Assembly: GCA_016715505.1 (NCBI GenBank)
Contig: JADJZY010000008.1
Span: 62,001-126,000 of the forward strand
Direction of reading: 5' to 3'
DNA from: Bacteroidota bacterium
Lineage (GTDB): Bacteria; Bacteroidota; Bacteroidia; Chitinophagales; Chitinophagaceae
Length of the DNA stretch: 64,000 bases
The notes under the pieces are model-generated. The model was not told where the DNA came from and searched no databases. It worked only from the letters and a program-made list of their open reading frames with translations. This document shows, piece after piece, positions 36,489-48,131 of this stretch (position 1 is the stretch's first letter; each line of letters begins with the position of its first letter). The position numbers and the translations under genes were made by a program.

Positions 36489-39400
36489 TTATCGAATCAA
36501 TGTGACATTACCTTGTTTATAGAACTTCTTACCGCTTTGGGTTTTTCCTTCAAAAACAAATACATAAGTCCCCATTGGCTGCGGTTTTCCATTGTATTGC
36601 CCATTCCAGCCTTTATTGATATCTGTGGTTGAGAATACCTCTTGTCCCCATCTGTTGTAAATTCGGAATGAAGTTAATTGCGCCATTCCTTTCACGATGA
36701 TTCTTAATTCATCATTCATACTTGTACCACTTCCAGGACTAAATGCATTCGGCAATTCTACCAAAGACTCCGGACTAACTATAACCGTTACCGTATCTAT
36801 CCCTGTACAACCCGCTTCGGTTTGAGCAGTTACCTGATATTGTGTAGTAACCGATGGTTGAGCAATTGGATTTTTGATAGTCGTTGAACTCAGTCCATTT
36901 GGCGGGAACCAATTAAAATTCAAACTACAATTCCCATCTGCGTTCAATTCAACACTTTCTCCCGGGTATAAAGTTTTGTCATCACCGGCCTCAAGAATAG
37001 CCGCTGAATTCACTACCACATTTGCATAGACCGTATCGCGACATCCATTGGCATCTGTTCCGTATACAAAAAACTGAGTGGTTGTTACCGGATTGACGAC
37101 AACATTATTTGCCGTGCTATCTGAAACCCATCTTGAAGGTTGCCACAAATAGCTGACCCCTCCATTTACATGCAGCTGAGCTGTATCATTCGGACATAAG
37201 CTCCTATCTCCATCAATATTTAAGAAGTCAACAGATAAAACGTTTACAACAACAATATCAAAACCAACACATCCACTTGGGGTTGTGGCAGTTAATGTTA
37301 ATGCAGTATTCGTCAAACCATCAAATGCAACATCGAGGGTCGTATTGTTGTCTAAATTTGCTGCAGGAAGCCATGCATAAGTATACAGGCTACTTGGAGG
37401 CGTCACAGAGCCATGTAAATGAACCGAGTCACCCTGACACATTTCACGATCAGAACCGGCATTAACGATTGGCAAAGGCTCAACGGTGATATCAATATCT
37501 TGTGTCGAGTCCGGACATCCCGGAAAACTCGCAGTAAGTGCGTAGTTATATGTGCCTGCCGGTGTTGGTGCAATACTCGGATTGATACTATTCGGATTAC
37601 TTACAAAGGTTGTTGGAGTCCACTGATATGAATATTTTGGATTTCCTCCTGTAGTAATTATCTGCACGGCGTCACCATCACAAATGGTCGTATCGTTGTT
37701 TAGAATATCGTAGCCTAATAAAACATCCACCTGAATATCGGCTTGAGAAGAACAAGCCAATACCCCTTGCGGCACAACAGTTACCGTGTAATTGATTGGA
37801 GCAGTTGGATTATTCATCACAGGGTTAGAGATATTCGGATTACTCAGAAATGTTGTCGGCGTCCAGGTATAAGAGAATGTTTGAGTCCCCGGATTGGTGA
37901 CCGTAACATTTAATTGTAACTGTGCATTTGCGCAAGTAGTTGTATCTGGAGTAATGGTTAATAATGGGCCTTCTGCGACGGTGACGGTAATCGAATCTTT
38001 ATAATCGCAAAGCAGATCAGTTACGACATAGGTTGTGGTCGTTGTTGGAGTTACTACTGGATTAGGACAATTTAAACATGATAAAGAACCTAAACCGGAA
38101 CCTCCCGGTAAAACACTCCACTGATAAGATCCATTGCCTGTGGTATTGAATTGTGCGGCATCTCCTAAACAAATCGAAGTGTCATTAGAAGATTGAAGTG
38201 GTTGAAGTACAATGACCGGCATCTGAATGGTTGCAGGAGTCGTTTGACAGTTAAAAGAATCCTTAACCGTGATTTGTAATAAATTCAATCCGACATTGGA
38301 AATAGAAGATGTCCAGTTATTCAAGCATACCCGCAAAACAGAATCAGCTGTATTTTGATAGGTGATAGTCGAACCCGGAAAAGCAGTGGCATGATTGTCG
38401 AATAATTGCAAGAGATATGTACCATTTGCCGCATTGATATCAAAACAGAAAGTCAAATTACTACCCGGACAAGTTTTCACCGTGTCGTTTTGAACATTTC
38501 CACCAACTAAACTCAAAGAATCCAAGATGGACGATGCATTCAGGGGCACACAATTATCAACAATCACCTGCATATCCCGCATTACGGAACCAATTAAAAC
38601 GCCATTTCTATATTCCGAAATTTTCTGAGAAACAACCCATTGCCCTAATTGATTCGGGGTCATTGTAAAGGTTCCATTGGAAGTATTCAGGTTATATGTA
38701 TTGTTCACAGACATTGGATTCCCTGCGGTATTGAGGGTATTAAAACCGGGACTCAAAATAAAGGTTGGAGCCGTGGTGTTACAACCATTATGTGACATCG
38801 GAATAATGGTTTCATAATACAAAGAATCTCCATCCGGATCAATACCACTTCCATTATGAAAGTATGGGGAATTGATACAGATGTACGGAATAGGAATTGA
38901 AGTAGGCAATCCTGTATAAGTGAAGCGTGGTGAACTGTTTAAATTATTCACTGTATTATTGAATCTCGTTTCTACATAAATTTCTTCTACACCTGAATTT
39001 CCAGCAGGAACACCAATATTTAATAAACCATTATTTCTACAACATAAATCGACGGAAAATCTCCAGTTATTGCAAGTTGATGTCAACGTAACTGTTCCCT
39101 GATACCACCATTCCTCGAAACCCGGAACCGTAGCAGTCAGTGTTTCACAGGTTGTTGTGATACTATCGCATCCATTTCCCATGACGGTACCATTGGGTAC
39201 AGGTGGCACTGTACCTATATTCCCAACAACTTTGTTCAACTGAATCGACTGAGTCGTATTGTTACAGGTATTGTATGAGCAAAGCGTAAATGAAGCCGGT
39301 TCCCCTGAAGAGGTGCTCCAACCGCCGCCGGGAGTTGGCTGATATGCACAAGCCCTGTAAAATTTAAAGGTAAATAAATATGTATTGGTAGTTCCCGGTA

Positions 39401-39512
39401 CCAGATCATAAATCAATTCGCCACCTGCTGTATGAGTAGCGAAGCTTGAAAAAGAGAACCCGGCCAGTACGAATGTACATATGAGTGTTTGGAAAAATTG
39501 ACGCATATTCAT
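36489..39512 (-). CDS. Giant secreted protein with T9SS type B sorting domain
   Basis: 1007 aa. Signal peptide ending near SFSSFA, then THTAGGELIYDLV, the same N-terminal module as the 826-aa protein at 21600 (shared elements IPYICINSPYF, DPDGDSLYYE, YRNGVLIGSVMRDMQVIV). The rest is Ig/PKD-like repeats, each with a CxGD-type start (SICLGDAAQF, TICDGDAVQI, EMCQGDSVHLHG, SLCPNDTAQLHV) and a WxP.....N turn. The C-terminus is LPNAFSPGSGTSMNDELRI...IYNRWGQEVF...GTYVFVFEG. Presumed surface adhesin or matrix protein exported by T9SS. Confidence 0.92.
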   Translation of the reverse strand: MNMRQFFQTLICTFVLAGFSFSSFATHTAGGELIYDLVPGTTNTYLFTFKFYRACAYQPTPGGGWSTSSGEPASFTLCSYNTCNNTTQSIQLNKVVGNIGTVPPVPNGTVMGNGCDSITTTCETLTATVPGFEEWWYQGTVTLTSTCNNWRFSVDLCCRNNGLLNIGVPAGNSGVEEIYVETRFNNTVNNLNSSPRFTYTGLPTSIPIPYICINSPYFHNGSGIDPDGDSLYYETIIPMSHNGCNTTAPTFILSPGFNTLNTAGNPMSVNNTYNLNTSNGTFTMTPNQLGQWVVSQKISEYRNGVLIGSVMRDMQVIVDNCVPLNASSILDSLSLVGGNVQNDTVKTCPGSNLTFCFDINAANGTYLLQLFDNHATAFPGSTITYQNTADSVLRVCLNNWTSSISNVGLNLLQITVKDSFNCQTTPATIQMPVIVLQPLQSSNDTSICLGDAAQFNTTGNGSYQWSVLPGGSGLGSLSCLNCPNPVVTPTTTTTYVVTDLLCDYKDSITVTVAEGPLLTITPDTTTCANAQLQLNVTVTNPGTQTFSYTWTPTTFLSNPNISNPVMNNPTAPINYTVTVVPQGVLACSSQADIQVDVLLGYDILNNDTTICDGDAVQIITTGGNPKYSYQWTPTTFVSNPNSINPSIAPTPAGTYNYALTASFPGCPDSTQDIDITVEPLPIVNAGSDREMCQGDSVHLHGSVTPPSSLYTYAWLPAANLDNNTTLDVAFDGLTNTALTLTATTPSGCVGFDIVVVNVLSVDFLNIDGDRSLCPNDTAQLHVNGGVSYLWQPSRWVSDSTANNVVVNPVTTTQFFVYGTDANGCRDTVYANVVVNSAAILEAGDDKTLYPGESVELNADGNCSLNFNWFPPNGLSSTTIKNPIAQPSVTTQYQVTAQTEAGCTGIDTVTVIVSPESLVELPNAFSPGSGTSMNDELRIIVKGMAQLTSFRIYNRWGQEVFSTTDINKGWNGQYNGKPQPMGTYVFVFEGKTQSGKKFYKQGNVTLIR

Positions 39513-39562
39513 ATTAAGGGCTTAAAAGTAAGTTTTTTTTAGTACAATCACAAGCAACAAAA

Positions 39563-40569
39563 TCAGAAAAAAACCTCTGTTGCGCCGTAACCATACCTAC
39601 TGTCGAAGTCATAGACGTATCTCTTTACATTTTTGGTTTGTTTAAGCAGCTGGTGAATCTCATTTTTAAGTTTTCCGTTACCCACACCATGAATGAGGAC
39701 TAATGCATGTTGATGCGTGGCAATGGCCAAATCCAGTGCATTTCGGCATTCTTTTAATTGAATTTCGAGTATGAGAGATGGGGATAAATGCCTGAAATCT
39801 TTAACAAGTTTCTCGATGTGCAAATCTACTTCATATTTTGATTTTTTTAACGCGTTCCTGAAATCAAAATGTGAGGGATTTTTCACCGGGTCTAAGGATC
39901 CAACCTGAATATTGTGATGGAGAATGACTTCCTGTTGCTCACGTGGCTTTATATAATCAAAAATTTGAATATGAAAGGAAGGTTTATTTTCATGACGTAC
40001 CTGATGCACCAAGGATTGAAATTTTTTTGCTTTGAGTACAATTCTGCCTTCCCAATCCAAACGGGCATCATCCTGCCTCACGAATCGTAACACGAATTCA
40101 GGATTGGAAGCCGCCGCTTCAAACGAGATATCGTGAATATAAAAAGTAGCTTGAGGCAGCACTTCACAGGGAAGATCAAACAAGCGTTCTGATTTTTGAT
40201 TGCATTGATACTGCACTTGATAAGCAAATGCACTTTCGTTGTAAAAATAAATTTTAAGATGGGTCATTTCCTCATCAAATTCATCCACCACAAACTGAGG
40301 AACAAATAATAAATACATCCCGTCATCAAGTTGTTTATCGCGATTCTGTGATTTATCTGCCCTGATCTGATCCACCCGGGTAACAGCCGGTTGGATCTTA
40401 TTTTTATTTAAAAACCATCTTAAGTAAGGATGTTCTAAATCATCTAAAAATGCATGGAATTCCTGATTTTTACCCTCACCTTGGCAACATCATGCGAAAT
40501 AAACTCTACGAGCTGACCTTCTTCTCCAGAGGACTTCACATAGACCGGATCACCAACAGAAAATTTCAT
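39563..40569 (-). CDS. DUF2027 / Smr-domain protein, one frameshift
   Basis: About 335 aa. ATG at 40569 gives MKFSVGDPVYVKSSGEEGQLVEF, an SH3-like start typical of DUF2027-Smr proteins. The frame breaks in a five-A run near 40467-40471 and resumes NQEFHAFLDDLEHPYLRWFL, VDQIRADK and the full body. The C-terminal Smr domain (about 250-335) shows EVDLHIEKL and LVLIHGVGNGKLKNEIHQLL with the GxG loop, ending RYGYGATEVFF. Smr domains are nucleases or nucleic-acid binding modules related to the MutS2 C-terminus. One missing A explains the break. Confidence 0.88.
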
Positions 40570-40588
40570 AATTAGTCCTGATTAATAT

Positions 40589-40596
40589 TAGGTTTG
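40589..40596 (+). promoter_or_regulatory. TAnnTTTG promoter box for the methyltransferase at 40613
   Basis: TAGGTTTG, 16 nt before the ATG at 40613, in the short divergent gap. Confidence 0.42.
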
Positions 40597-40612
40597 CACA
40601 AAGTTAACTGAG

Positions 40613-41273
40613 ATGTCCCGAAAATGGAGATGGAACACTGCTCAAATGGCAGAAAAAAAATGGTGGCAACTTTATCTAAAAAATAAAGATGTAGATACGT
40701 ATCTGGCCTGGAAAAAAAATTATTGGGCAGGCCTGATTGATCAATGTTTACCATCCTTCGATTTAAGTCCTGAGCTGAGTATACTGGATGCGGGTTGCGG
40801 ACCGGCTGGCATTTTTATGAATTTTAGTCATCATAAGGATGTGGTTGCATTCGATCCACTCATCAATGACTACGAAAAAGATTTGGCCCATTTTAAAAAA
40901 GCATGGTACCCCAATGTGCAATTTGTTCATGAAGGCTTAGAATCGTTTAAATGGCCCTATTTATTTAATCGGGTTTTTTGTATGAACGCTATCAATCATG
41001 TTCAGGATATACAATTAAGTTTTGAACGAATTTGTAATCTGGTAAAAACTGATGGTTATTTGGTAATCACCATTGATGCGCATAATCACAGGTTATTCAA
41101 ATCTTTATTTCGATTATTACCCGGCGATATTTTACACCCCCATCAATATGATTTATCGGAATACAAACATATGATTGAAAAAACGGACTAAAGATTATGA
41201 CCGAAATCAAACTAAAATCCGAGTTCTTTTTGACCACTATTTACTGATTGCGCACAAAGCAGCTAATCTATAA
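40613..41273 (+). CDS. Class I SAM methyltransferase, two C-terminal frameshifts
   Basis: About 219 aa. The N-terminus has AQMAEKKWWQLYL, motif I LSILDAGCGPAGIFMNF, motif II VVAFDPLIN, NRVFCMNAINHVQD at motif IV, and DGYLVITIDAHNH. After YKHMIEK the frame breaks in a six-A run near 41178-41183. It resumes GLKIMTEIKLKSEFF, breaks again in a five-T run near 41227-41231, and ends FDHYLLIAHKAANL at 41273. Both fit one-base deletions. Its 3' end overlaps the convergent TonB receptor by 6 bp. Substrate unknown. Confidence 0.8.
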
Positions 41274-43645
41274 ATCAGCACTTAGTTGTAAGGTGAAATT
41301 CCGAATTGGACCAATGATAGCAGGCCTTTCGGAGTAAACAGTATTTAAAAGATTTTTTACCACAAACGCCAACCTTATCTGATTCGTTAGTTGAGTGGAG
41401 ATACGTGCATCCCATAACAAAGTCCCTTTATTATAGGTTGTTCTGAATTGATTGACGGTACTTGGAATGCCAGTCCCTGCCTGAAACAATTGCCCAAATA
41501 CGTTTTCTTGAGGTTTGGTATTTTGAAAAACGGCATCGATGTTTTGCATAAATGAGTTATACAAAATTGTGGTTCCTAAACTCCATTTGTTTCGACTGAT
41601 TTCATAATCAAATTTCAAACTATTTCGATAGCGGTATTTCAAGGTTTTAGTATCGCCACTGATATTGGCCATGATCACGGAATCTGGATTTAACTGCACT
41701 GGATTCATATAACAATAGCCTAAAATAAACCGGGCATCTAATCCCAACATTTTACCCTGCCCCATGACCGATAAATCCAGACCATTGATACGAGTATCCC
41801 CTACGTTGATCGATTTGAATCCAATATAGTCAAGTACATTACTCACCTGGCTCAAGGTTGAATCAGCAGGCAAGTGCAATCCAAAATTAAATTCCATCAT
41901 GTCCTGATATTCTGTCCAGAATCCTGCTAAATCAATAAATCCCATCCAATTGCCCAATTTAAAACCCTGACGAATGCCCAATTCAGCGCTCCATCCGGTT
42001 TCAGATTGTAAACCTGGATTTGGAAAAACCTTGGATGCACCAAAACTGGTAGAAACGAAGCGTTCTGCAATACTTGGATACCGATAACCTTGTCCCCATG
42101 AAGCTCTGATAAATGTGGCTTTGTCCAATTCATAATTTAATCCTGCACGAAATACCGGGCGCATTTCCGTCTTATAGGTGTCCACCTGATTCACTTCATA
42201 TCGAACACCCAAAGAACTCCATAATTTGTTTCCAAATTTTTTTTCAAGTTGTAGATATGGCGCGACGTTGCTATTGCTATGATTTCCATAAAGCTCACCC
42301 CTCACTTCACTTTTGCTGCCTACCAATCCGGCTATTACGTTGAGTTGATTCATCCAGAAGTGATCGGATAAAAAAAGTTTTTGGTATTGATATTCGCCAT
42401 AGTAAGTGTCGGCTTTCGAGCTTTGCTTTTTCTCCGGAATATCGTTTTGACTTCTGAACCAACGGGTGCGCAAAACATGTTTAGATCCGCCCCTTCCCTG
42501 GTATTGAATATAAGGGTCGATATTTGTTCTTTGGCCTTGATTTTGATTGATGGTCGTAGATGAATCTGCCAATCCACCATAGGGTAGTAAGTTTCCATTT
42601 TCGCTCGAGTCCCAAAGAAAAAAGGTTTGACTCTTATTTCTTTGAATGTTCGTGTTCAGTCCGACAACAAGTCCTTCCACTTTTTGGAACGATATCGTAA
42701 GTTGACATTTACCCTTCCTCTTCGATTTAAATCACCTTGCAAAGACGAATCTTCACTAAACCAGGCCGATCCTATTACCATGTCCAATTGTCCTATTTTC
42801 CGGGAATGCATAAAATATCCGCCCTGATATCCGGGTTGTTGTTTGCCCCACCATTTCCAATCTTTATTGGCAGGATTCCCATACATTCCATTGTACAACA
42901 TGATTTTTGTTCGAGGTTTGTTGCGAGCAAATCCGGTTCGGAAATTGATGACTCCGTTCAACGCAGAAGAACCATATAATGAAGATGAAGCTCCTTTTAA
43001 TACTTCAATCTGTTCACAATTTTCGATGGGCAAAAAATCCCATTTGGCATCTCCCGCATCAGCAGTTAGCATAGGCATATCATCTACCATCACCAAAACC
43101 CGGCTACCCGCTCCGTAACTCCAACCGGAACCTCCTCGAATATTGACCTGATTTTCCACCACATCCACTCCGGGAACCCTCTGTAAAGCTTCATCCATGG
43201 AGTTATTTGCGGTATTTTGAATGTACTGTGGTTTGATCACCTCAATGGAAACAACCTCTTCGGCAGCTCTTTTTTCGAATCGACTACCACTCACAGTAAC
43301 AAGATTTAATTCTTTGCTTTTGGCTTTTAATAAAATATCAATATCCAGATTCTGGCCTTGAAGCAATTGAATTTCTCTGACCAACGTTTCAAATCCGGTA
43401 TAAGTGAATTTTAACTGATAATTTCCGGGAGAAAGATTCAATTTAAATTGTCCGGATTCATTGGTTCTGGTTGCATTGGATGATGAAGCATAAACCGAAA
43501 CTCCGGTTAAAGGATCAGACTGAATACTATCCCGTACGGTACCCGTAAGGATAACAGATTGGGCATGGACATTCCAGGAAAAACTTAAAAAAGCAAGTAG
43601 TACAAGGATTCTCAAGGGATTAAATTTTGGAGAAAAGATAGGCAA
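41268..43645 (-). CDS. TonB-dependent receptor, one frameshift
   Basis: Outer-membrane active importer, about 792 aa. Signal peptide to VHAQ, then a carboxypeptidase-like regulatory domain (TGTVRDSIQSDPLTGVSVYAS ... GNYQLKFTYTGFET). The plug domain follows: ALQRVPGVDVVENQVNIRGGSGWSYG, VLVMVDDMPM, IEVLKGASSSLYGSSALNGVINFRT. The frame breaks near 42675 in a five-A run (RYRSKK | VEGLVVGLN); the barrel then continues to the terminal aromatic strand IIGPIRNFTLQLSADL. Substrate unknown; no TonB-linked SusD or periplasmic partner is adjacent. Confidence 0.9.
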
Positions 43646-43670
43646 CCCATACCTTTAAAAAAAATTAATC

Positions 43671-44550
43671 ATGAAAAAACTTATATACACTTTGTTGATG
43701 ATTGGTGCTGCAATGGGCAGTCATGCGCAAACAATATGCGTACCAGGAACACTTACCGCTCAAAAAAGTGCCTATATTATTCCGGATAGTGCAACTAATT
43801 TTAACCACGGATGTATTGGGCAGTATTATGAACAAATTTTATATATTAAAGCTTCAAAGATACTACACTGAATGTCACAAATCCGATAACAGCGTTACTA
43901 ACTATGGACATTGATTCCTTTGTTGTTCAAGCGGATGTGACAGGATTTCCTCATATCTGAATGTAGAATCTGTACCTACCGCATTATTGGCTTCAGGAGG
44001 TGATCCAAAAACAAACATGAAAAGAATGGTAATTCCCGGTGACTCATTGGCTTGTGTAAAAATCAGTGGTAATATCCCGGGTTCTCAATCACCTGGATCA
44101 ATCAATCTTGCTATTAACCTTCGTATATACACAAGCAACATTCAATGCCCTGGAGATCCTTTCGTCAATGCATTGATACCTGGATTTTATCCCGGTCGTA
44201 AAACAGACACCCTGACTTCATTGACCTATTACTCTATTATGATGAATAGTGCGCCTTGTTGGCCGGCATCTTTAAACGAAATCGGCAAACCTGATTTTAA
44301 CTTAAATGCTGTCATGCCGAATCCTGCTCAAAGTTTTACTGAAGTATCGATAGAGAGTCCGCGTAGTCAAGATTGTCTATTACTTGTCCTCAATATGCTC
44401 GGTGAAACTGTTTTCCATCAATCCTTAAAATTGCAAGCAGGTATCAATCGGCAGTCAATTAATACTGCATCCTTCCCGAATGGATTGTACATTTTGAATC
44501 TAAATGGAGACCAGGGTAATCTGAGTTATAAATTTCAAGTACAGCAATAA
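43671..44550 (+). CDS. Secreted T9SS type A cargo protein, two frameshifts
   Basis: About 292 aa when stitched. Signal peptide MKKLIYTLLMIGAAMGSHAQ and TICVPGTLTAQKSAYIIPDS. The frame breaks near 43857, continues DTTLNVTNPITALLTMDIDSFVVQADVTGFP, breaks again near 43955, then YLNVESVPTALLASGG to the end. The C-terminus is a type A sorting signal: LNAVMPNPAQSFTEVSI...VLNMLGETVFHQSL...FPNGLYILNLNGD. Both breaks fit one-base deletions. No enzymatic domain is recognised. Confidence 0.75.
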
Positions 44551-44687
44551 TCGAATTCCAAACGGATATTGTTCAGTATTCTATACCATTTACAAATTGG
44601 TTTAGACTGCATTTGCTATAAGTATTTAATCGTTTTTTGAAGTACATGAAAATTTCAGATTCATTTCATTGAATACACTGAATATTC

Positions 44688-46810
44688 CTACCAGCCACCA
44701 CCGCCACCGCCTCCGCCGCCACCGCCAGAGAAGCCGCCACCACTACTTCCACCACTGCTGCTGCTAGGCGGTGTGGATGCAGATGCTACTGTAGATGACA
44801 AACTGCCTGCAAATGAGGACATAAACGAGGAGGATGACATATTGCCTGATGAATGAAAACGATAATAAGAGGGTTGATACCCTTGCTCTTCAGCAATCTC
44901 AATTTGATTTTTAAATCGTTCGGCCCATTGATTGTCAATATCTAAAGCAACAGCATAGGGAAGATACTTTTCGAAGAGTTGCAGGTTTTCATCCGGTGGA
45001 TTTAGTTTGTCAAATATGGATTGTTCAGTTGTTGAGAGATAGCGTTTAAATCCTTCAATATGATCTACCTGTTTTCTACCTTCTACGGTATAAGCACTCA
45101 TGATTTTTGCAAAAACAATTTGGATGATAATTCCCAAAAAGATGATGGAAGAAATAGTAACAATGAAGGGCCATGGTGTGCGATAAACTGCAATCCAACT
45201 AATGGCTGCAATGACAAATAAAACCCAAAACAAAATGCTCAGTCCGAGATAATGATCATTTCTTCGAAAAATTGCAAAGGAAGATTTTTGTTTTTTTTCC
45301 ACTTCAATTCTTGATTTGAGCTGATTTTCCAATTTGGTGTATGCCCCCGCAATTTTCGAATTATAGCTCCCCTTTTCGGCTTTTTGACCATCGAGGTCAT
45401 CCGCATCAAAACCATATTGTTCGTCATACCGGCTATGTTTAGGATCATCTGGATTCCGCTTTTGAAATAAATAAGTGGGCGTTTTAAAAATCCAACCTTC
45501 TTCATCTACCTGAATATCCATGCAGCCATTGACAGCCATATCAATAATGGCGGCACTAAATAATTGCGGTGAATACTTTTGTTGAAGGGCATAACCAACA
45601 TCCGCCGGACTCATCCCTGGTGGCGGTTCAAATTGTGGAATGATGACACCCTTTTTAGGGTCCTTTCCAACTTTTAACCACAACAAAAAATTAATGATAA
45701 AGGTGCCTAGCACGGATAAAATCCCTAATGTAAAAATCCAATTGTCTTTTAAGAGATTGAACCATTTGACCGATGGGGAAATACTCTCGAAGCCCCCTTT
45801 TTCCACAGCAATCGCTATGGTTAAACCCTCATGGGCTTCGAGTTTAGATCGACTATAAAAATTGATTGAATGATTGGATAATTGCTCAAATCCACAATCC
45901 TGAGCGGCGCTTCCTTGGCTTCCGGTATAACATTGTTTTTCTAAAATTTGACACGATTTAGGAAAACGAATCTGGCAACGAACTTCATTCATACTAAAAT
46001 TCCATCCTGTTCCATTTACATTCCAATACAATTCATCTTTATTGGCATGAAAAATCAATTGATTGTTTGTCGAATATTCAATACGATATTGATGAATACC
46101 TTCTTTTAAATAATCACTGGCAGATCCCAGATAAATACGAATTCCATTTTTTAAATCCTCGGTATGATAAGGCTCTTTCAACCCATTTCGTTTAACGGAT
46201 TTTAATTCAAACGGAACCTTACTGAGTAATCCCATTTGATTAAAATAACAGGTTGGAAAATCACGGGTAATTCCGCGCTTTATTTGATTATTTAAGTTGT
46301 CGTCGTTGCCATTATAAATCCTAATATTTTCGACAACGTTTAAAGTACCATCAGCTTGGAGATCTATACTCTGTTCATAAAGCAATATACGATCGTTTAA
46401 ATCATCTTGCTTAAGTGCCTCCCGAATTTTGGTTTCTTCCCGAACTATTTGACGAATGGCCATTCTCAGACTACTCCGGTAAAGTTCCAATTGATTGTTA
46501 TAAGCCTTACTACCTTTTACTGGTTCTTTCGGGAATGCCTTTTCAATTTTCAAAAAGTCCTTTTCCAATTTGGGTATTAAGGCCTGCAGGATTTCAGCCT
46601 GCTGTGATTCAAAGGCATGATCCAGATTATCGGCGGACGCACCAATTCCTTTTGCCGCTTCACGTACATATACAGTTAACAGGCTATCGTATTCGTGATC
46701 GGTAAAAAGAGGTCTGATTTGTTGCTGAAAGAATACTCTCTGAGCTGCCCGTAGGACGAAACATGAAAGCCGATTAACAAAAGAAGGCAATAAATAAAAT
46801 GCCGTTTCAT
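44688..46810 (-). CDS. DUF2207 membrane protein with glycine-rich tail, one frameshift
   Basis: About 707 aa. ATG at 46810, inside the LemA stop (ATGA overlap), gives signal peptide MKRHFIYCLLLLIGFHVSSYGQ. The frame changes between about 46690 and 46780, after which the long reading frame carries the body. The DUF2207 domain begins RILLYEQSIDLQADGTLNVVENI. There are three central transmembrane segments (FTLGILSVLGTFIINFLLWL, LGLSILFWVLFVIAAISWIAV, PFIVTISSIIFLGIIIQIVF) and the family's low-complexity end of Ser then about 15 Gly and a final Trp. It usually travels with LemA, as here. Function unknown. Confidence 0.87.
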
Positions 46811-47360
46811 GAAAAAGAAATCTTAGGTGCCGTTTTTGCATTCGGATCCTCCTGAAAGAAAACTTCATCCTGAAAACCAAAGATTCCAGCAACAACATTT
46901 TTTGGAAAAACGGCCCGACTTTGATTGTATTCACGAACGGTTCCATTGTAATACCTTCTGCTTTGATTGATTTTTTCTTCCAATGCGGCCAGATCACTTT
47001 GCAAACGTAAAAAGTTTTCATTCGCTTTTAAATCCGGGTATTGTTCAGTAACCATGTAAAGTCAAGCATGGCCTTGCCAAGTCCGGCGTCGGCCTGAACT
47101 TGTTCGCTGGGATTGGTAGCCTGAGCACTTTTATTGCGCCACATGGTGACATCCACCAAGGTTTTATTTTCGTGCCCGGCATATCCTTTCACGATTTCAA
47201 CCATATTCGGAATCACGTCATTGCGTTGTTGTAAAAAAGTCCCCACACCACTCCAGCCTTCCTTGACCATGAGCCTTTCTTTGGTTAATTCGTTGTAGAC
47301 TGAGATGAAATAAAAAAGAACAAGCAGGATGAGTGCTCCCGCAATGAGTAAAGTAATCAT
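46807..47360 (-). CDS. lemA: LemA family protein, one frameshift
   Basis: About 184 aa. One N-terminal transmembrane helix (MITLLIAGALILLVLFYFIS), then YNELTKERLMVKEGWSGV, QQRNDVIPNMVEIVKGYAGHE. After GLGKAMLDF the frame shifts near 47055-47065 and continues MVTEQYPDLKANENFLRLQSDL, the most conserved LemA stretch, and YNGTVREYNQSRAVFPKNVVAG. One missing base explains the break. LemA proteins are membrane-anchored helical bundles of unknown role. It is translationally coupled to DUF2207 by a 4-nt overlap. Confidence 0.9.
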
Positions 47361-47421
47361 AGGGTTTAATCAATTGGTTCTTGTAAAAGTAAGTAAAAAG
47401 TGAAGTTGAATTAAAAAATAA

Positions 47422-47844
47422 TCATGGTAGGCGTTGAAATACCAAGGTGCCTTGTCCATCCGTGCCTACCCAAGTCATCATATTCCCTTTGATCGTAAAG
47501 GTATAGGTATGTCCAACTTCAGGTGCTTTTTCATGACCAATGGTAATGGTATTTCCTTTCACGGACCAAACTTCCTCGCTATGAAGTTTTTCCTGAATGT
47601 TGATATACTTTGCATCGCAACCCGACTGTGAGGCGTTGAGCCTGTAAGTGCCATCCGAGTTGATTTCATAAATAATTTTTGCAGCACAAGGGCGTGATTT
47701 TAAGAGGGCTTTATGGCTGTCAAACTTTGTGCCATCATAAGTTGCTACATGAGAGATCTTTTTCCATTTCCCAACCGGACTTTGTGCCCGAACGACGGAG
47801 AAAGAAGTCAATAAAAAAACAAACAAATAAAAAGATATTTTCAT
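47422..47844 (-). CDS. Small secreted lipocalin-like protein
   Basis: 140 aa. Signal peptide to VVRAQ, then SPVGKWKKISHVATYDG, a GxW motif at the start of a small beta-barrel. DGTYRLNASQSGCD, EEVWSVKGNTITIGHE and FTIKGNMMTWVGTDGQGTLVFQRL are the successive strands. This pattern fits the lipocalin-like (DUF4923/lipocalin_4 type) domain of Bacteroidota secreted proteins. Two Cys may form a disulfide. Ligand unknown. It lies 62 bp before lemA on the same strand and may be cotranscribed with it. Confidence 0.68.
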   Translation of the reverse strand: MKISFYLFVFLLTSFSVVRAQSPVGKWKKISHVATYDGTKFDSHKALLKSRPCAAKIIYEINSDGTYRLNASQSGCDAKYINIQEKLHSEEVWSVKGNTITIGHEKAPEVGHTYTFTIKGNMMTWVGTDGQGTLVFQRLP

Positions 47845-48009
47845 AGCGATTGGTTTAAAGTTAAAATTAATATTTGTTCTTCATATGGAGAATAAGAAAA
47901 AGCATCTGCGCGTATGCTTATCCATATTAAGAGGTACTCTAAACGAATTTAATGCTTGAAAGAAAAAAGGGTTTCAGTTTATAGATAACCAAAACCCTTT
48001 GCAGAATAG

Positions 48010-48084
48010 TCGGGATGAGAAGATTCGAACTTCCGACCCCACGCCCCCCAGACGTGTACTCTAACCGGGCTGAGCTACATCCCG
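48010..48084 (-). tRNA. tRNA-Pro (GGG)
   Basis: Minus strand: acceptor CGGGATG/CATCCCG (7 perfect pairs), discriminator A, D-arm GCTC...GAGT, anticodon stem-loop CACGT-CTGGGGG-GCGTG with GGG anticodon, and T-loop TTCGAAT. CCA is not encoded. Confidence 0.95.
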
Positions 48085-48098
48085 TGCTCAAAAGATTG

Positions 48099-48106
48099 CA
48101 AATATA
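48099..48106 (-). promoter_or_regulatory. TATATTTG promoter box for tRNA-Pro
   Basis: Exact TAnnTTTG on the minus strand, 14 nt before the tRNA 5' end, the same spacing as for tRNA-His. Confidence 0.5.
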
Positions 48107-48131
48107 ATTGGTGAGATATGAAGAAAAAAAT

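Noticed and set aside
44690..44760. GC-rich tract of CCGCCACC-type repeats as a possible simple-sequence phase-variation site
   Set aside because: It encodes the glycine-rich tail that is normal for DUF2207 proteins. The codons vary, so it is not a clean slippage repeat.
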